In this document: positions 9,408 to 17,764 of the stretch, in pieces
How the letters are laid out: each line of letters starts with the position of its first letter
How positions within the stretch are numbered: position 1 is the first letter of the stretch
Source: Lachnospiraceae bacterium
GTDB taxonomy: Bacteria; Bacillota; Clostridia; Oscillospirales; Ruminococcaceae
Assembly: GCA_023664705.1 (NCBI GenBank)
Contig: JAMPFE010000010.1
Coordinates: 1-64,000 of the forward strand
Direction: 5' to 3'
DNA length: 64,000 nt
Notes under the pieces: generated by a model
What the model saw: the letters and a program-made list of their open reading frames with translations, nothing else
What the model was told of the DNA's origin: nothing
Databases searched by the model: none
Translations under genes and position numbers: made by a program

Positions 9408-11227
9408 CTTCTTTTGCCTCTCTGCTTCTTGACCTGCGGCTTCTGCGCCCTCGGCGGTATCAGGCAGTCCTTTCCGTGACCTATCAGGTCGGCGCGCTTG
9501 GCAATGCGCAGCGCCTTTTCGACCAGCTCGCGGTTCTGCGGCTTGAAGTATTGCAGCAAAGCCCTCTGCATAGCCTTTTCCTCGGCGGTCTTGGGAACGA
9601 ACACGGGCTCCATGGTGTACGGGTCGAGACCCGTAAAGAACATTGCCGTGGAAATGGTGCCGGGGGTCGGATAGAAATCCTGCACCTGCTCGGGGCGTAT
9701 GTTGTGCCGCTTCTCGAAAACCGCGAGCTCTATGGCGTCCGCGAGCGTGCAGCCCGGGTGCGAGCTCATCAGATACGGCACGAGATACTGCTCCTTGCCG
9801 CAGCGCTTCGTTGACGCGTAGAACCGCCGCTCAAACTCCTCGTAGACCTCGATATGCGGCTTGCCCATAAGGTCTAGGACCTTGTTGCTGGCGTGCTCGG
9901 GAGCGACCTTGAGCTGTCCGCTGACGTGGAACTCCACAAGCTCGTCCAGAAACGCGCCGTTCTTCTCCAGCAGCATATAATCGAACCGTATTCCCGAGCG
10001 GATAAACACCTTCTTCACGCGCTTTATCGACCGCAGCCGCCTAAGCAGACGAATATAATCGGAATGGTCGGCGTTGATGTTTTTACAGGGAGCGGGCGCA
10101 AGGCACTTCCTGCCCTTGCAGAGCCCGTGCTCCTCCTGCTTTTCGCAGGACGGGTGACGGAAGTTCGCTGTCGGACCGCCGACGTCGTGAATGTAGCCCT
10201 TGAAATTCGGCTTCTCGGAGAGCATTACCGCCTCCTCGTAAACCGAATCCTCGCTTCTGGTGACGACCTTGCGCCCTTGGTGGAGCGCTATCGAACAGAA
10301 GTTGCAGAAGCCGAAGCAGCCGCGGTTGTGCGTTATCGAGAACTCGACCTCCCGAATGGCGGGAACGCCGCCGTCTTTCTCGTACATCGGGTGATAGGCT
10401 CTCATATACGGCAGCTCGTAGGCGTAGTCGAACTCCGCCTGCGTGACCGAGCGCTGCGGCGGGTTCTGCACGAGCATCATATTGCCATGCCGCTGAACTA
10501 TCGTGCGCCCGTAAACCTCGTCCTGCTCGTCGTACTGCTTTCGGCAAGCCTTGGCGTATGCCTTTTTGTTGTCGCGGACTATCTCGAAGCTGTCGCACTG
10601 CACTGCCCCGAGCGGCGTGTTTTCGGGCTTTGTGAGGTAGCATATGCCGCGCAGGTCGTGCATATCGGCAAGCCTCTGCCCTTGCTTGAACCGATTGAGC
10701 ATTTCGCTGAGCGTGACCTCGCCCATGCCGTACATGAGGAAATCCGCGCCGCTGTCGACGAGTATCGACGGCATAACGCTGTCGCTCCAGTAGTCGTAGT
10801 GCGCGAACCGCCTTAGGCTCGCTTCCAGACCGCCTATCTCGATTTCCACGTCGGGGAACAGCCGCTTCAGCGCTCTGCAGTACACCGTCACGGCACGGTC
10901 GGGACGTCTGCCGCCGCGCCCGCCCGCCGAATACGCGTCGTCGTTGCGCTTTTTGAGCGCTACGGTGTAGTTCGACACCATGCTGTCGATGTTTCCGCCT
11001 GTCACCATAAAGCAGTGCCGCGGCTTGCCGAGCTTGGTGAAATCCTCGTCGGAGACGGGCTGCGCGATTATCCCCACCGAGAACCCCGCCGCCTCTATCA
11101 TCCGCGAGATTATCGCGATGCCGAAGGTCGGGTGGTCGATGTAAGCGTCGCCAGTCACGCAGATGAAATCGAGCTGCTCTATGCCGCGCTCTTTCATATC
11201 CGTGCGGCTTATCGGTAAAAACGGCAT
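9404..11227 (-). CDS. YgiQ family radical SAM protein (UPF0313)
   Basis: A 607-residue radical SAM enzyme. The [4Fe-4S]-binding CxxxCxxC motif is seen as CFGFCNFCS within HNRGCFGFCNFCSIALHQGR. N-terminal B12-binding-like elements (FGIAIISRMIEAAGFSVGIIAQP) and the long family C-terminus (CLAPAPCKN...HPGCTLADAIEL) match the YgiQ family in length and order. The reaction is not established for the family. A good AAGGGGG ribosome binding site precedes the ATG. The downstream SDR gene overlaps by 4 bp. Confidence 0.94.
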   Translation of the reverse strand: MPFLPISRTDMKERGIEQLDFICVTGDAYIDHPTFGIAIISRMIEAAGFSVGIIAQPVSDEDFTKLGKPRHCFMVTGGNIDSMVSNYTVALKKRNDDAYSAGGRGGRRPDRAVTVYCRALKRLFPDVEIEIGGLEASLRRFAHYDYWSDSVMPSILVDSGADFLMYGMGEVTLSEMLNRFKQGQRLADMHDLRGICYLTKPENTPLGAVQCDSFEIVRDNKKAYAKACRKQYDEQDEVYGRTIVQRHGNMMLVQNPPQRSVTQAEFDYAYELPYMRAYHPMYEKDGGVPAIREVEFSITHNRGCFGFCNFCSIALHQGRKVVTRSEDSVYEEAVMLSEKPNFKGYIHDVGGPTANFRHPSCEKQEEHGLCKGRKCLAPAPCKNINADHSDYIRLLRRLRSIKRVKKVFIRSGIRFDYMLLEKNGAFLDELVEFHVSGQLKVAPEHASNKVLDLMGKPHIEVYEEFERRFYASTKRCGKEQYLVPYLMSSHPGCTLADAIELAVFEKRHNIRPEQVQDFYPTPGTISTAMFFTGLDPYTMEPVFVPKTAEEKAMQRALLQYFKPQNRELVEKALRIAKRADLIGHGKDCLIPPRAQKPQVKKQRGKRR

Positions 11228-11384
11228 TTTAACGCCCCCTTTTGTTTAATCTTATCATTCGCATAACCGCAAATTTTCCGAAATGAAATAACAAACACAC
11301 CATAAAGAAAGGAAGAAGTCGGCGTCTGCGCCGCCCCTCTCCCCTTATTTATAAAAATTTGCGGTTTATCAAGTGATAGAATGG

Positions 11385-12650
11385 TCACAGAACAAAGAGC
11401 GAGGTCAGCCTTTCGGCTTCGGCGTATATCCTTTCACTGTCAACGGTCGGGAATTTGCCGTTCTCGTAGAGAATTTGCCCGTTGACGACGGTCATTGTCA
11501 CGTTCTGCTTGCTGCCCGAGTAGACGAGATTTTTGGCTATGTTGTTGAGCGGGCGCATATTCGGCTGCTTAAGGTCGATAACGGCGAAGTCGGCGCGCTT
11601 GCCCTCTTTCAGCACGTCGCAGTCGGTCAGCCCCATTGCCAGAGCGCCGCCCTTTGTTGCCATTTCCAGCACCTCGAACGCGGGACAAGCGGCGGCGTTC
11701 TCCTCGCGGAACTTTTGCAAGCCCGCGACCAAGAACATCTCGCGGAACATATCGAGGCAGTTGTTGGAAGCCGCGCCGTCCGTGCCGATAGCGAAGTTCG
11801 TCATTCCGTGGCGGCGCATTTCGCATATCGGAGCAATGCCGCTCGCGAGCTTGAGATTTGACGCGGGGTTCGTGACCGCCCACAAGCCCTTTTCGGCGAA
11901 AATCTCCATATCGCGTTCATCAAACCACACGCAGTGAAAGCCGCCGCCGCCGTACTCGAACATTCCCAGCCTGTCGAAAAGCTGTGTCGGCGACATTCCG
12001 TAACGCTCGCGGCAGCCCTCGACTTCGGCTCTTGTCTCGCTGTTGTGCGCGTAGAGCGGCGCTTTCAGCTTCCGCGAGAGCTCGGCAAGCCCCTCCAGCG
12101 TCTCGCGCTTGGTGGTGTATTCCGCGTGGAAGCCGAGCTGATAGGAGATAAGCTCGCCGCTGTTGTTGTAGGTGTTGAACTCCTCTTCAATGCCCTCGAC
12201 CGTGCCGCCGAAGTCGTTGATAGAGCCGCACAGCACGGTTCTGTAGCCCATATCCCTGCAAGCCTTGACGTAGGCGGGCAGCTTCATATACATGTCGAAC
12301 GATGAAGTTATGCCGCTCGTGAGATACTCCATATTGGCGAGCTGCGTGTACACGTAGACAGCCTCCTCGGTGAGCTTAGCCTCGCGTGGGAAAACCTGCT
12401 TGTAGAGCCAATCGTTGAGCGTCAAATCGTCCGCGAGCGAGCGCAGGAACGTCATCGCCGAGTGCGTGTGAGCGTTCTTGAAGCCTGGAATAATCAGATT
12501 TCCGCCGAGGTCTATCTCGCGGTCATAGCCGCTCGAAGCGCGCTCCGCTCCGACGTATGAAATGCCGCCGCCGTCTGTGCAAAGCTCGCCCTCGATGATA
12601 TTTTCGCTCTCCATTGTGAGAATTTTCGCATTGTAAAATCGAAGCTTCAT
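11385..12650 (-). CDS. Amidohydrolase, MTA/SAH deaminase-like (ATZ/TRZ family)
   Basis: A 421-residue metal-dependent hydrolase of the cytosine deaminase/MtaD type. Metal ligands are visible in NAHTHSAMTFLRS (HxH, about residue 60), GFHAEYTT (His about 175), HCVWFDERD (His about 220) and IGTDGAASNN (Asp about 275). The family deaminates 5'-methylthioadenosine or S-adenosylhomocysteine, or related aminopurines; the exact substrate is not decidable. It overlaps the preceding small gene by 4 bp (ATGA). The neighbouring CobW GTPases suggest metal supply as a theme (inference). Confidence 0.9.
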   Translation of the reverse strand: MKLRFYNAKILTMESENIIEGELCTDGGGISYVGAERASSGYDREIDLGGNLIIPGFKNAHTHSAMTFLRSLADDLTLNDWLYKQVFPREAKLTEEAVYVYTQLANMEYLTSGITSSFDMYMKLPAYVKACRDMGYRTVLCGSINDFGGTVEGIEEEFNTYNNSGELISYQLGFHAEYTTKRETLEGLAELSRKLKAPLYAHNSETRAEVEGCRERYGMSPTQLFDRLGMFEYGGGGFHCVWFDERDMEIFAEKGLWAVTNPASNLKLASGIAPICEMRRHGMTNFAIGTDGAASNNCLDMFREMFLVAGLQKFREENAAACPAFEVLEMATKGGALAMGLTDCDVLKEGKRADFAVIDLKQPNMRPLNNIAKNLVYSGSKQNVTMTVVNGQILYENGKFPTVDSERIYAEAERLTSLFVL

Positions 12651-13018
12651 AAGATTTTCCTTTCCCGTGTGTCAAATTCCCGCCGAATTTCTTTTGCGGC
12701 TTCGGTAAATTTATCAGCTGTAAAAACAGCATTGAATCTGCGTGAAAAGACTTCGGCTGCTATTTCGCCGATTTCCTCCGCAGATGAATTTTCGGAAATT
12801 TTATCCGCAATTTCCACCGATTCGAAATCGTATTCGTCCGACGGCGCGTTAATCCCCAATAAGCCATAGGAGTCCGCCGTGTCAATTGCTTTTTTAACAA
12901 TTCCGAACTTGCCCATATCAATGTCACCATTCCACACCTCGCGCAGCCAACCTTGAAAATCACCGTCAAGCGATACATCTTCCGTAACGCGAAGAGCGTC
13001 GTTTACCGTATATGTCAT
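12647..13018 (-). CDS. Hypothetical acidic protein, unknown family
   Basis: A 123-residue soluble, acidic protein (MTYTVNDALRVTEDVSLDGDF...). It has a clear GAGGTG ribosome binding site and overlaps the amidohydrolase start by 4 bp, so it is a real gene of that operon. No family was recognised. Its helical C-terminal half (SAEEIGEIAAEVFSRRF) has no cysteines or membrane segments. Confidence 0.7.
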   Translation of the reverse strand: MTYTVNDALRVTEDVSLDGDFQGWLREVWNGDIDMGKFGIVKKAIDTADSYGLLGINAPSDEYDFESVEIADKISENSSAEEIGEIAAEVFSRRFNAVFTADKFTEAAKEIRREFDTRERKIL

Positions 13019-13033
13019 AGTACACCTCTTTTG

Positions 13034-13984
13034 TTAATTAAAGTAAACAAGCTCCGTCTCGGCAGGCTCGGTCTCGGCAATGCTGTCCGAGAGGATAACG
13101 GGACCCGTGCCCTTGTAGCACTGCTGCTTTTCGGCAGTGACGTTCCCCGTGACCTCGACCCAAGCGCCGTCGGTCCATTTTGCCTCGTCGGGAGATTTCA
13201 CAAGAATGCCGACGACCTGAATATCGTCCGCGCAGCAGGTCATGGCGCGCCGCGAGATGACGAAATAGCCCTTCGGGATATTGCTTGCCCTGAACACCAT
13301 TCCGCGCACGCGGACGTTTTTGCCTTTGTAGCGCGGCGCGTTGCTCATTATATCTATATACCACAGCCCGAAGTCGTCGTGAACCACGTCGATGGGGTCG
13401 GCGTTCACATCGAACGGCATTTCGTCGTCGCCCTGAAAGCCCTGCTCGACTTCCCCGTCAATATACTCGAACATCATATCGATACGCGGATTGAGCGCCT
13501 TAATGGCTCTGCGGAGCCGTTTCTTGTCGACCTTGCCCTGCTCGCAGCGGTTGAATATCACGATATCCGACACGGAAATGTCGTCCGAGATGAGCTGCCG
13601 CATATTGTTCATATACATATCGAATGTTGAATGGTCGACGAACATAAATATCTGGTAGAAAATCCAGTTTTTGGGAGCCTTAAGCGCCATATCGCGCAGG
13701 CTCCACATTCCGTTGTACTCCAGCATAACGCGCGTGGGCTTGTGCTTTTCGACGAGCGCTGTGAGGTTCTCGGGGTTGAAGTCGTCCTCCTCCTCGATGA
13801 ACTCCACGACCGACTTGGAAGCCTTTATAATGCGCTCGTCGAATTCCACCTCGCCCTGCTCGCACGCGATAACGAGCGTTTTTTCGCCGCGGCTGAACTG
13901 CTTATCGTTCAGCGTTTCGAGGATAAATGAAGTCTTTCCGCTTTCCAGAAAGCCTGTCATAAGGTAAACGGGAATTTCGGTCAT
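13034..13984 (-). CDS. CobW/G3E-type GTPase fused to a YcgQ-like OB-type domain
   Basis: A 316-residue protein. Residues 1-190 carry a G3E P-loop (MTGFLESGKTSF), a switch-like region and an NRCEQGK G4-type motif. It lacks the CxCC metal-binding motif that the adjacent G3E protein has. From about residue 200 it changes to a domain with YKGKNVRVRGMVFRA and VISRRAMTCCADD, which resembles the C-terminal domain of YcgQ/TIGR03943 proteins, usually encoded beside CobW GTPases in Bacillota. So it looks like a gene fusion of two partners normally separate. It starts 4 bp from the stop of the other GTPase gene. A role in transition-metal allocation is inferred. Confidence 0.8.
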   Translation of the reverse strand: MTEIPVYLMTGFLESGKTSFILETLNDKQFSRGEKTLVIACEQGEVEFDERIIKASKSVVEFIEEEDDFNPENLTALVEKHKPTRVMLEYNGMWSLRDMALKAPKNWIFYQIFMFVDHSTFDMYMNNMRQLISDDISVSDIVIFNRCEQGKVDKKRLRRAIKALNPRIDMMFEYIDGEVEQGFQGDDEMPFDVNADPIDVVHDDFGLWYIDIMSNAPRYKGKNVRVRGMVFRASNIPKGYFVISRRAMTCCADDIQVVGILVKSPDEAKWTDGAWVEVTGNVTAEKQQCYKGTGPVILSDSIAETEPAETELVYFN

Positions 13985-13987
13985 AGT

Positions 13988-15085
13988 TTACACCCCAAAC
14001 AAATTCTTTATCTTGTCCTCGGCAAGCTGCGAGCCGATAACGCACATTCTGCCCGTAACGTCCGCCGCGCCCGTTCTCACCTCGTACTCTTCGGGAACGA
14101 AGTCGAAATGGTACCACACGCCGTCTCCGGGAACTATACCCTTTGCCCTCAGCACAACGCCGAACTCCTCGCCCGAGAGCTTGGACAGCGCGTTCTCAAG
14201 CTCCTCTTTCGTGAACTTCTTGGCGCTCTCGATGCCCACGGATGTGAACACCTCGTCGGCGTCGTGGTGGTGATGATGCCCGTGCTCGTGGTCGTGGTGA
14301 TGTCCGTGGCAGCATTCTTCTCCGTGCTCGTGCTCGTGATGATGATGTTCATGCTCGTCATCATGGTCGTGGTGGTGATGTTCGTGCTCATGCTCGTCGT
14401 GGTCATGGTGATGATGACAGCATTCATCCTCGTCATCATGATGATGACCGCAGACGGGGCAAACGTCCTTAAGCAGCTCCTCGGCGAACTTGTTTTCCGT
14501 CTCCATAGCCGCGAGTATCTGCTTTCCGCTGATGTCGTCCCAAGGCGTGGTTACGATAGTGGCGTGCTCGTTCAGCTCGCGTATCATCTTGACAGCCTCG
14601 GAGAGCTTCTCCTCGGAGAGCTTTTGACTGCGCGAAAGCACAATTGTTTTCGCCGTTTCCACCTGATTTTTGTAGAATTCGCCGAAATTTTTCATATACA
14701 TCTTGATTTTGGAAGCGTCCGCGACCGTAGTGTAGCTGTTGAGCGCGAGCCTATCGCTGCCGACGTTCATGACCGCTTTGATAACGTCGGAGAGCTTTCC
14801 GACGCCCGACGGCTCGATGAGTATCCTGTCGGGCGCGAACTCGTCGAGCACCTTTTTCAGCGCCTCGCCGAAGTCCCCGACCAACGAGCAGCATATGCAG
14901 CCTTGGTTCATCTCCGTGACCTCAATGCCCGCGTCCTTCATAAAGCCGCCGTCAATGCCTATCTCGCCGAACTCGTTCTCGATAAGCACGAGCTTTTCTC
15001 CCTCGTAGCCCTCCTTAAGCAGCTTTTTGATGAGCGTGGTCTTGCCCGCTCCCAGAAATCCCGAAAAAACATCTATTTTTGTCAT
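13988..15085 (-). CDS. CobW/ZNG1-type (COG0523) GTPase with His-rich metal-binding stretch
   Basis: A 365-residue metallochaperone-type G3E GTPase: Walker A GFLGAGKTT, the diagnostic GCICC (CxCC) motif at about residue 63, and a His/Asp/Glu-rich insertion at about residues 220-280 with dozens of histidines (for example HHDHDDEHEHHHHEH). The C-terminal domain ends with a typical CobW_C fold (GDGVWYHFDFVPEE). The family delivers Zn, Co or other metals to client enzymes; the His-rich loop fits Zn, Ni or Co storage. The ATG at 15085 follows AGGAGA with 7 nt spacing. An own promoter lies upstream. Confidence 0.92.
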   Translation of the reverse strand: MTKIDVFSGFLGAGKTTLIKKLLKEGYEGEKLVLIENEFGEIGIDGGFMKDAGIEVTEMNQGCICCSLVGDFGEALKKVLDEFAPDRILIEPSGVGKLSDVIKAVMNVGSDRLALNSYTTVADASKIKMYMKNFGEFYKNQVETAKTIVLSRSQKLSEEKLSEAVKMIRELNEHATIVTTPWDDISGKQILAAMETENKFAEELLKDVCPVCGHHHDDEDECCHHHHDHDEHEHEHHHHDHDDEHEHHHHEHEHGEECCHGHHHDHEHGHHHHHDADEVFTSVGIESAKKFTKEELENALSKLSGEEFGVVLRAKGIVPGDGVWYHFDFVPEEYEVRTGAADVTGRMCVIGSQLAEDKIKNLFGV

Positions 15086-15131
15086 GGTTTTATCTCCTTT
15101 TCTTTGGTTTAAGCGCAATGCTCCAACTTAT

Positions 15132-15160
15132 ATTGTACCACAATCTTTCGGATTAGTCAA
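15132..15160 (-). promoter_or_regulatory. Sigma-A promoter of the G3E GTPase operon
   Basis: TTGACT (15155-15160) and TACAAT (15132-15137) on the minus strand are 17 bp apart. It serves the two GTPases and probably the amidohydrolase genes downstream. No clear Zur-type palindrome could be read here. Confidence 0.8.
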
Positions 15161-15171
15161 GATATTGTGCG

Positions 15172-15202
15172 AAAAAAACGGACGATAAAAACCGTCCGTT
15201 TT
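15172..15202 (-). terminator. Terminator after the cheV/small ORF unit
   Basis: ACGGACG (15178-15184) pairs with CGTCCGT (15193-15199). The stem is flanked by A/T tracts on both sides, with TTTTTTT on the minus strand. Confidence 0.85.
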
Positions 15203-15222
15203 ATTATTCGGTTATGTGCGGC

Positions 15223-15369
15223 TCAAGACTGATTTTTGCAAATAGCCTCATACTTTTCGGTCAGCTTTTTGAAATCCTCGAGTGTTTCGCAGTCCTGAAG
15301 GTCGTTCAGTATTTTCTGCTGCTCAAGCTGCCTTGCCAGTTTTTCGATAATTTCACCGTTGTTAGGCAT
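15223..15369 (-). CDS. Small acidic helical protein (48 aa), unknown
   Basis: This 48-codon ORF starts MPNNGEIIEKLARQLEQQK and ends EKYEAICKNQS. It has a near-ideal ribosome binding site, AGGAGG with 8 nt spacing, and lies between cheV and a terminator, so it is probably cotranscribed with cheV. It is predicted to be a two-helix amphipathic protein. No family was recognised. A role connected with CheV would be guilt by association only. Confidence 0.7.
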   Translation of the reverse strand: MPNNGEIIEKLARQLEQQKILNDLQDCETLEDFKKLTEKYEAICKNQS

Positions 15370-15399
15370 ACTACAACCCTCCTCGACGCCCGAAAAAAC

Positions 15400-16293
15400 T
15401 CAAATATGCTCGTTAATGTAATTGATAAGCGCGCCTATCTGCGGCTTGGAGAACTGCGCGTCCGCGCCGACGCTCTCGCCCTTTATCCTCATCTGCTCAT
15501 TTATGAGCGAGGAGAACAGGAACACGGGTATACGCGAAAGCACCGCGTCGTCCTTGATGAGCTTTGTAAGGTGATGACCGTCCATCTGCGGCATTTCGAT
15601 GTCGCTGATAAGGCAGGAAACGTGCTCGAGGATATCCCCCGCGAGGTTCTTGTGTCCGCTTATGTAGTCCCAAGCGTCCTTGCCGTTGTCAAAGGAGACG
15701 ATATTCTTATAGCCCGCGTCGCCGAGCGTGTTCTGGATAAGCGTGTTAAGGAACGGCGAATCCTCCGCGATAACGATATGCTTGTTCGCCTTTGTTTCGT
15801 CGGCCATGGTCGCGCCCGAAGCGTCGATAACAGCCGAACGGTTGATATCGGAAACTATCTTCTCGAAGTCGAGGATAAGGATAATCCTGTCCGAGAGCTT
15901 TGCGATGCCCGTAGCGATGTTGTTTACGCCGTCGCCCGAAATGCGCGGGGGCTTTTCGATATCCTCCCACGAAATGCGCTGAATACCCTTTACCGAGGAA
16001 ACATGGAAGCCCACGTCCATCTGGTTGAAGTTGCAGATTATCAGCAAATCGTGTCCCGGGTCGTCGCTTTCCTTGTTCAGCACCTTATGCAGGTCGATAA
16101 CGGAAATGACCTTATCGCGCGGCGTAAACACGCCCTCGAACTCGGGGGGCGAATCGGGAACGGGTATCATGGGCTGATAGTTCATAATTTCGTTTACCTT
16201 GGCGATATTTATGCCAAAGCTCTGCTTGCCCACCATAAACTCCAGCACCTCCAGCTCGTTGGTGCCGCTTTCAAGGAGAATATTGTTTTCCAT
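15400..16293 (-). CDS. cheV: CheV chemotaxis coupling protein (CheW domain plus receiver)
   Basis: A 297-residue fusion of an N-terminal CheW domain (residues about 10-155; FGINIAKVNEIM, TPRDKVISVIDLHKVL) and a C-terminal response-regulator receiver domain (about 170-295). The receiver shows the acidic pair (IAEDS), the phosphoacceptor Asp in CLISDIEMPQMDG, and the conserved Ser/Lys (FLFSS, FSKPQ). It couples chemoreceptors to CheA and is tuned by phosphorylation. It is alone here: no CheA or flagellar genes are near. AAGGAG precedes the ATG. Confidence 0.95.
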   Translation of the reverse strand: MENNILLESGTNELEVLEFMVGKQSFGINIAKVNEIMNYQPMIPVPDSPPEFEGVFTPRDKVISVIDLHKVLNKESDDPGHDLLIICNFNQMDVGFHVSSVKGIQRISWEDIEKPPRISGDGVNNIATGIAKLSDRIILILDFEKIVSDINRSAVIDASGATMADETKANKHIVIAEDSPFLNTLIQNTLGDAGYKNIVSFDNGKDAWDYISGHKNLAGDILEHVSCLISDIEMPQMDGHHLTKLIKDDAVLSRIPVFLFSSLINEQMRIKGESVGADAQFSKPQIGALINYINEHI

Positions 16294-16367
16294 ATTAAAA
16301 AAGCTCCTTACTTATAGATTACGCATAATGACCGCTTTTATCGCACAAGCCACTATTCAACATTTAT

Positions 16368-16396
16368 ATTATACAACATTATTTCCAAAAAATCAA
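16368..16396 (-). promoter_or_regulatory. Promoter of cheV
   Basis: TTGATT (16391-16396) and TATAAT (16368-16373) on the minus strand are separated by 17 bp. It is divergent from the YjfB promoter, so the two motility-type genes share one control region. Confidence 0.82.
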
Positions 16397-16447
16397 GGGA
16401 TTTTATATATTTTTTCGTTATTTTTCAAAATATTTGTTCAAAAGCCC

Positions 16448-16476
16448 TTGACAAAAGCCGCCGTATATGGTAGAAT
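16448..16476 (+). promoter_or_regulatory. Promoter of the YjfB-type gene
   Basis: A consensus TTGACA (16448-16453), 17-bp spacer and TAGAAT (16471-16476), ending 26 bp upstream of the GTG start. This is sigma-A type, not the sigma-D type usual for motility genes. Confidence 0.85.
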
Positions 16477-16502
16477 AAAGAAAAGGAAAGGTGGGTTGCG
16501 CT

Positions 16503-16688
16503 GTGGAAATGGCTATTGCGTCTATGTCTATGCAGATGGCTATGTCGAATATGCAGGACGCTTTGTCTATCGGTATGCTCAAAAAGACCATGGAGTCGTC
16601 CGAGCAGAGCATGGAAATGCTCACCGATATGATGGCGGAAATGCCCTCGCCCGACGGCAGAGGTCAGCTTCTGAACGTTCTCGCTTGA
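16503..16688 (+). CDS. YjfB-family putative motility protein
   Basis: A 61-residue, methionine-rich protein. MAIASMSMQMAMSNMQ followed by ISIGMLKKTMESSEQSME-like helix matches the short YjfB motility family of Bacillota, whose function is unknown. I place the start at GTG 16503, since AGGTGG ends 8 nt before it; a GTG at 16491 overlaps that ribosome binding site. It has its own consensus promoter and terminator, and is divergent from cheV, consistent with a motility link. Confidence 0.82.
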   Translation: MEMAIASMSMQMAMSNMQDALSIGMLKKTMESSEQSMEMLTDMMAEMPSPDGRGQLLNVLA

Positions 16689-16712
16689 TTTCGGCAGTTT
16701 ATGCTAATAAGT

Positions 16713-16745
16713 AAAAGACAAGATTTTTTCTTGTCTTTTTTCTTT
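16713..16745 (+). terminator. Terminator after the YjfB gene
   Basis: AAAAGACAAGA pairs with TCTTGTCTTTT (16713-16740), with a following T-rich tail. Confidence 0.9.
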
Positions 16746-16780
16746 GTAAGCGGCGGCACGCTGCGTCTGGAGGTGAAGAA

Positions 16781-17653
16781 ATGCGCGATAACGAGCGGGA
16801 TATAAGCACCGAGGAAAAAAAGCGGCACAGCTCGCGGCTGGTACCGTTCAGCTTTTATATGGGCAAAATGCCCGATTATTTCTCCGTCGTACCGCTGCAC
16901 TGGCACGGCGAGTTCGAGCTTAGCGTGATACGCGGCGGCGCTATGGAATACATCTGCGGCGACGAAAAGTACGCCGTCCGCGAGGGGGATATCGTCGTGG
17001 TCGCGCCGAACGTCCTGCACGCCGTCTATCCGCGCGGCGGCGAGGCTCAGCGGTACGATACCGTGGTGTTCAGCCCCGATATGCTCGGAGCCTCCGACAA
17101 CGACCGCTCCGCAGCGGAGTGCATACGCCCGATAGCGAACGGCTTCCGCGGGATACACATCACTCCCGGGCATACATATTACGACGAGCTTAAAATGACC
17201 GCCGACAATATCGTCTCCTGCGCCGTCGGGAACACGGCAAAGCTCGATATGCTGATGAAAAGCGAGCTGCTGCGGCTGTTCTGGCTGCTCGAAAACTGCG
17301 GCGACATAAGCCTGCGCATGACGAGCGAGGTCAACAAAAGCGAGGTGATACGCCCCGCGCTTGAGTATATCGCCGAAAATTACGGCGAGAGCATTACGAT
17401 AGAAAAGCTCGCCGAGACCGTCCACCTCAGCAAAAGCTACTTTATGAGCCGCTTTCGGGCGGCTGCGGGCGTAAGCGCCGTCGAGTACGTCACGCAGTAC
17501 CGCATACGCGCCGCCTGCTCCGCGCTGACCGAAAGCTCCAAAACGGTCTCGGAGATAAGCTTCGAGTGCGGCTTCCGCAACCTGTCGAATTTTAACAGGC
17601 AGTTCAGGCGGCTTATGGGCTGCACTCCCAACGAATACCGAAAAAAAGTATAA
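16781..17653 (+). CDS. AraC-family transcriptional regulator
   Basis: A 290-residue regulator. Residues about 25-150 form a cupin-like sensor (VPLHWHGEFELSVIRGG... VREGDIVVVAPNVLHAV) that should bind a sugar. The last about 100 residues carry two AraC helix-turn-helices (IEKLAETVHLSKSYFMSRFR and VSEISFECGFRNLSNFNRQF). The start has a GGAGGTG ribosome binding site. It is followed after 111 bp by the alpha-xylosidase gene, its likely target. Confidence 0.94.
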   Translation: MRDNERDISTEEKKRHSSRLVPFSFYMGKMPDYFSVVPLHWHGEFELSVIRGGAMEYICGDEKYAVREGDIVVVAPNVLHAVYPRGGEAQRYDTVVFSPDMLGASDNDRSAAECIRPIANGFRGIHITPGHTYYDELKMTADNIVSCAVGNTAKLDMLMKSELLRLFWLLENCGDISLRMTSEVNKSEVIRPALEYIAENYGESITIEKLAETVHLSKSYFMSRFRAAAGVSAVEYVTQYRIRAACSALTESSKTVSEISFECGFRNLSNFNRQFRRLMGCTPNEYRKKV

Positions 17654-17713
17654 TAGTATCGGTATTGCGTATTTTCATACAAGACACGGCGGTTTTATTG
17701 TAGTATCATATCA

Positions 17714-17742
17714 TTGAAACGATTACAAGGGAATATTTCCCT
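17714..17742 (+). promoter_or_regulatory. Operator-like palindromes upstream of the xylosidase gene
   Basis: TTGAAACGATTACAA (17714-17728) resembles a catabolite-responsive/LacI-type operator (one mismatch to the core cre pattern). It is followed directly by a perfect palindrome AGGGAATATTTCCCT (17728-17742). Both lie just before the GGAGG ribosome binding site at about 17752. Carbon-catabolite or AraC control is inferred. Confidence 0.5.
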
Positions 17743-17764
17743 ATGAATAACGGAGGACATTTTA

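Noticed and set aside
14250..14450. Cys/His-rich frames antisense to the His-rich GTPase region
   Set aside because: Low-complexity shadow of the CAT/CAC codon run in the real gene.
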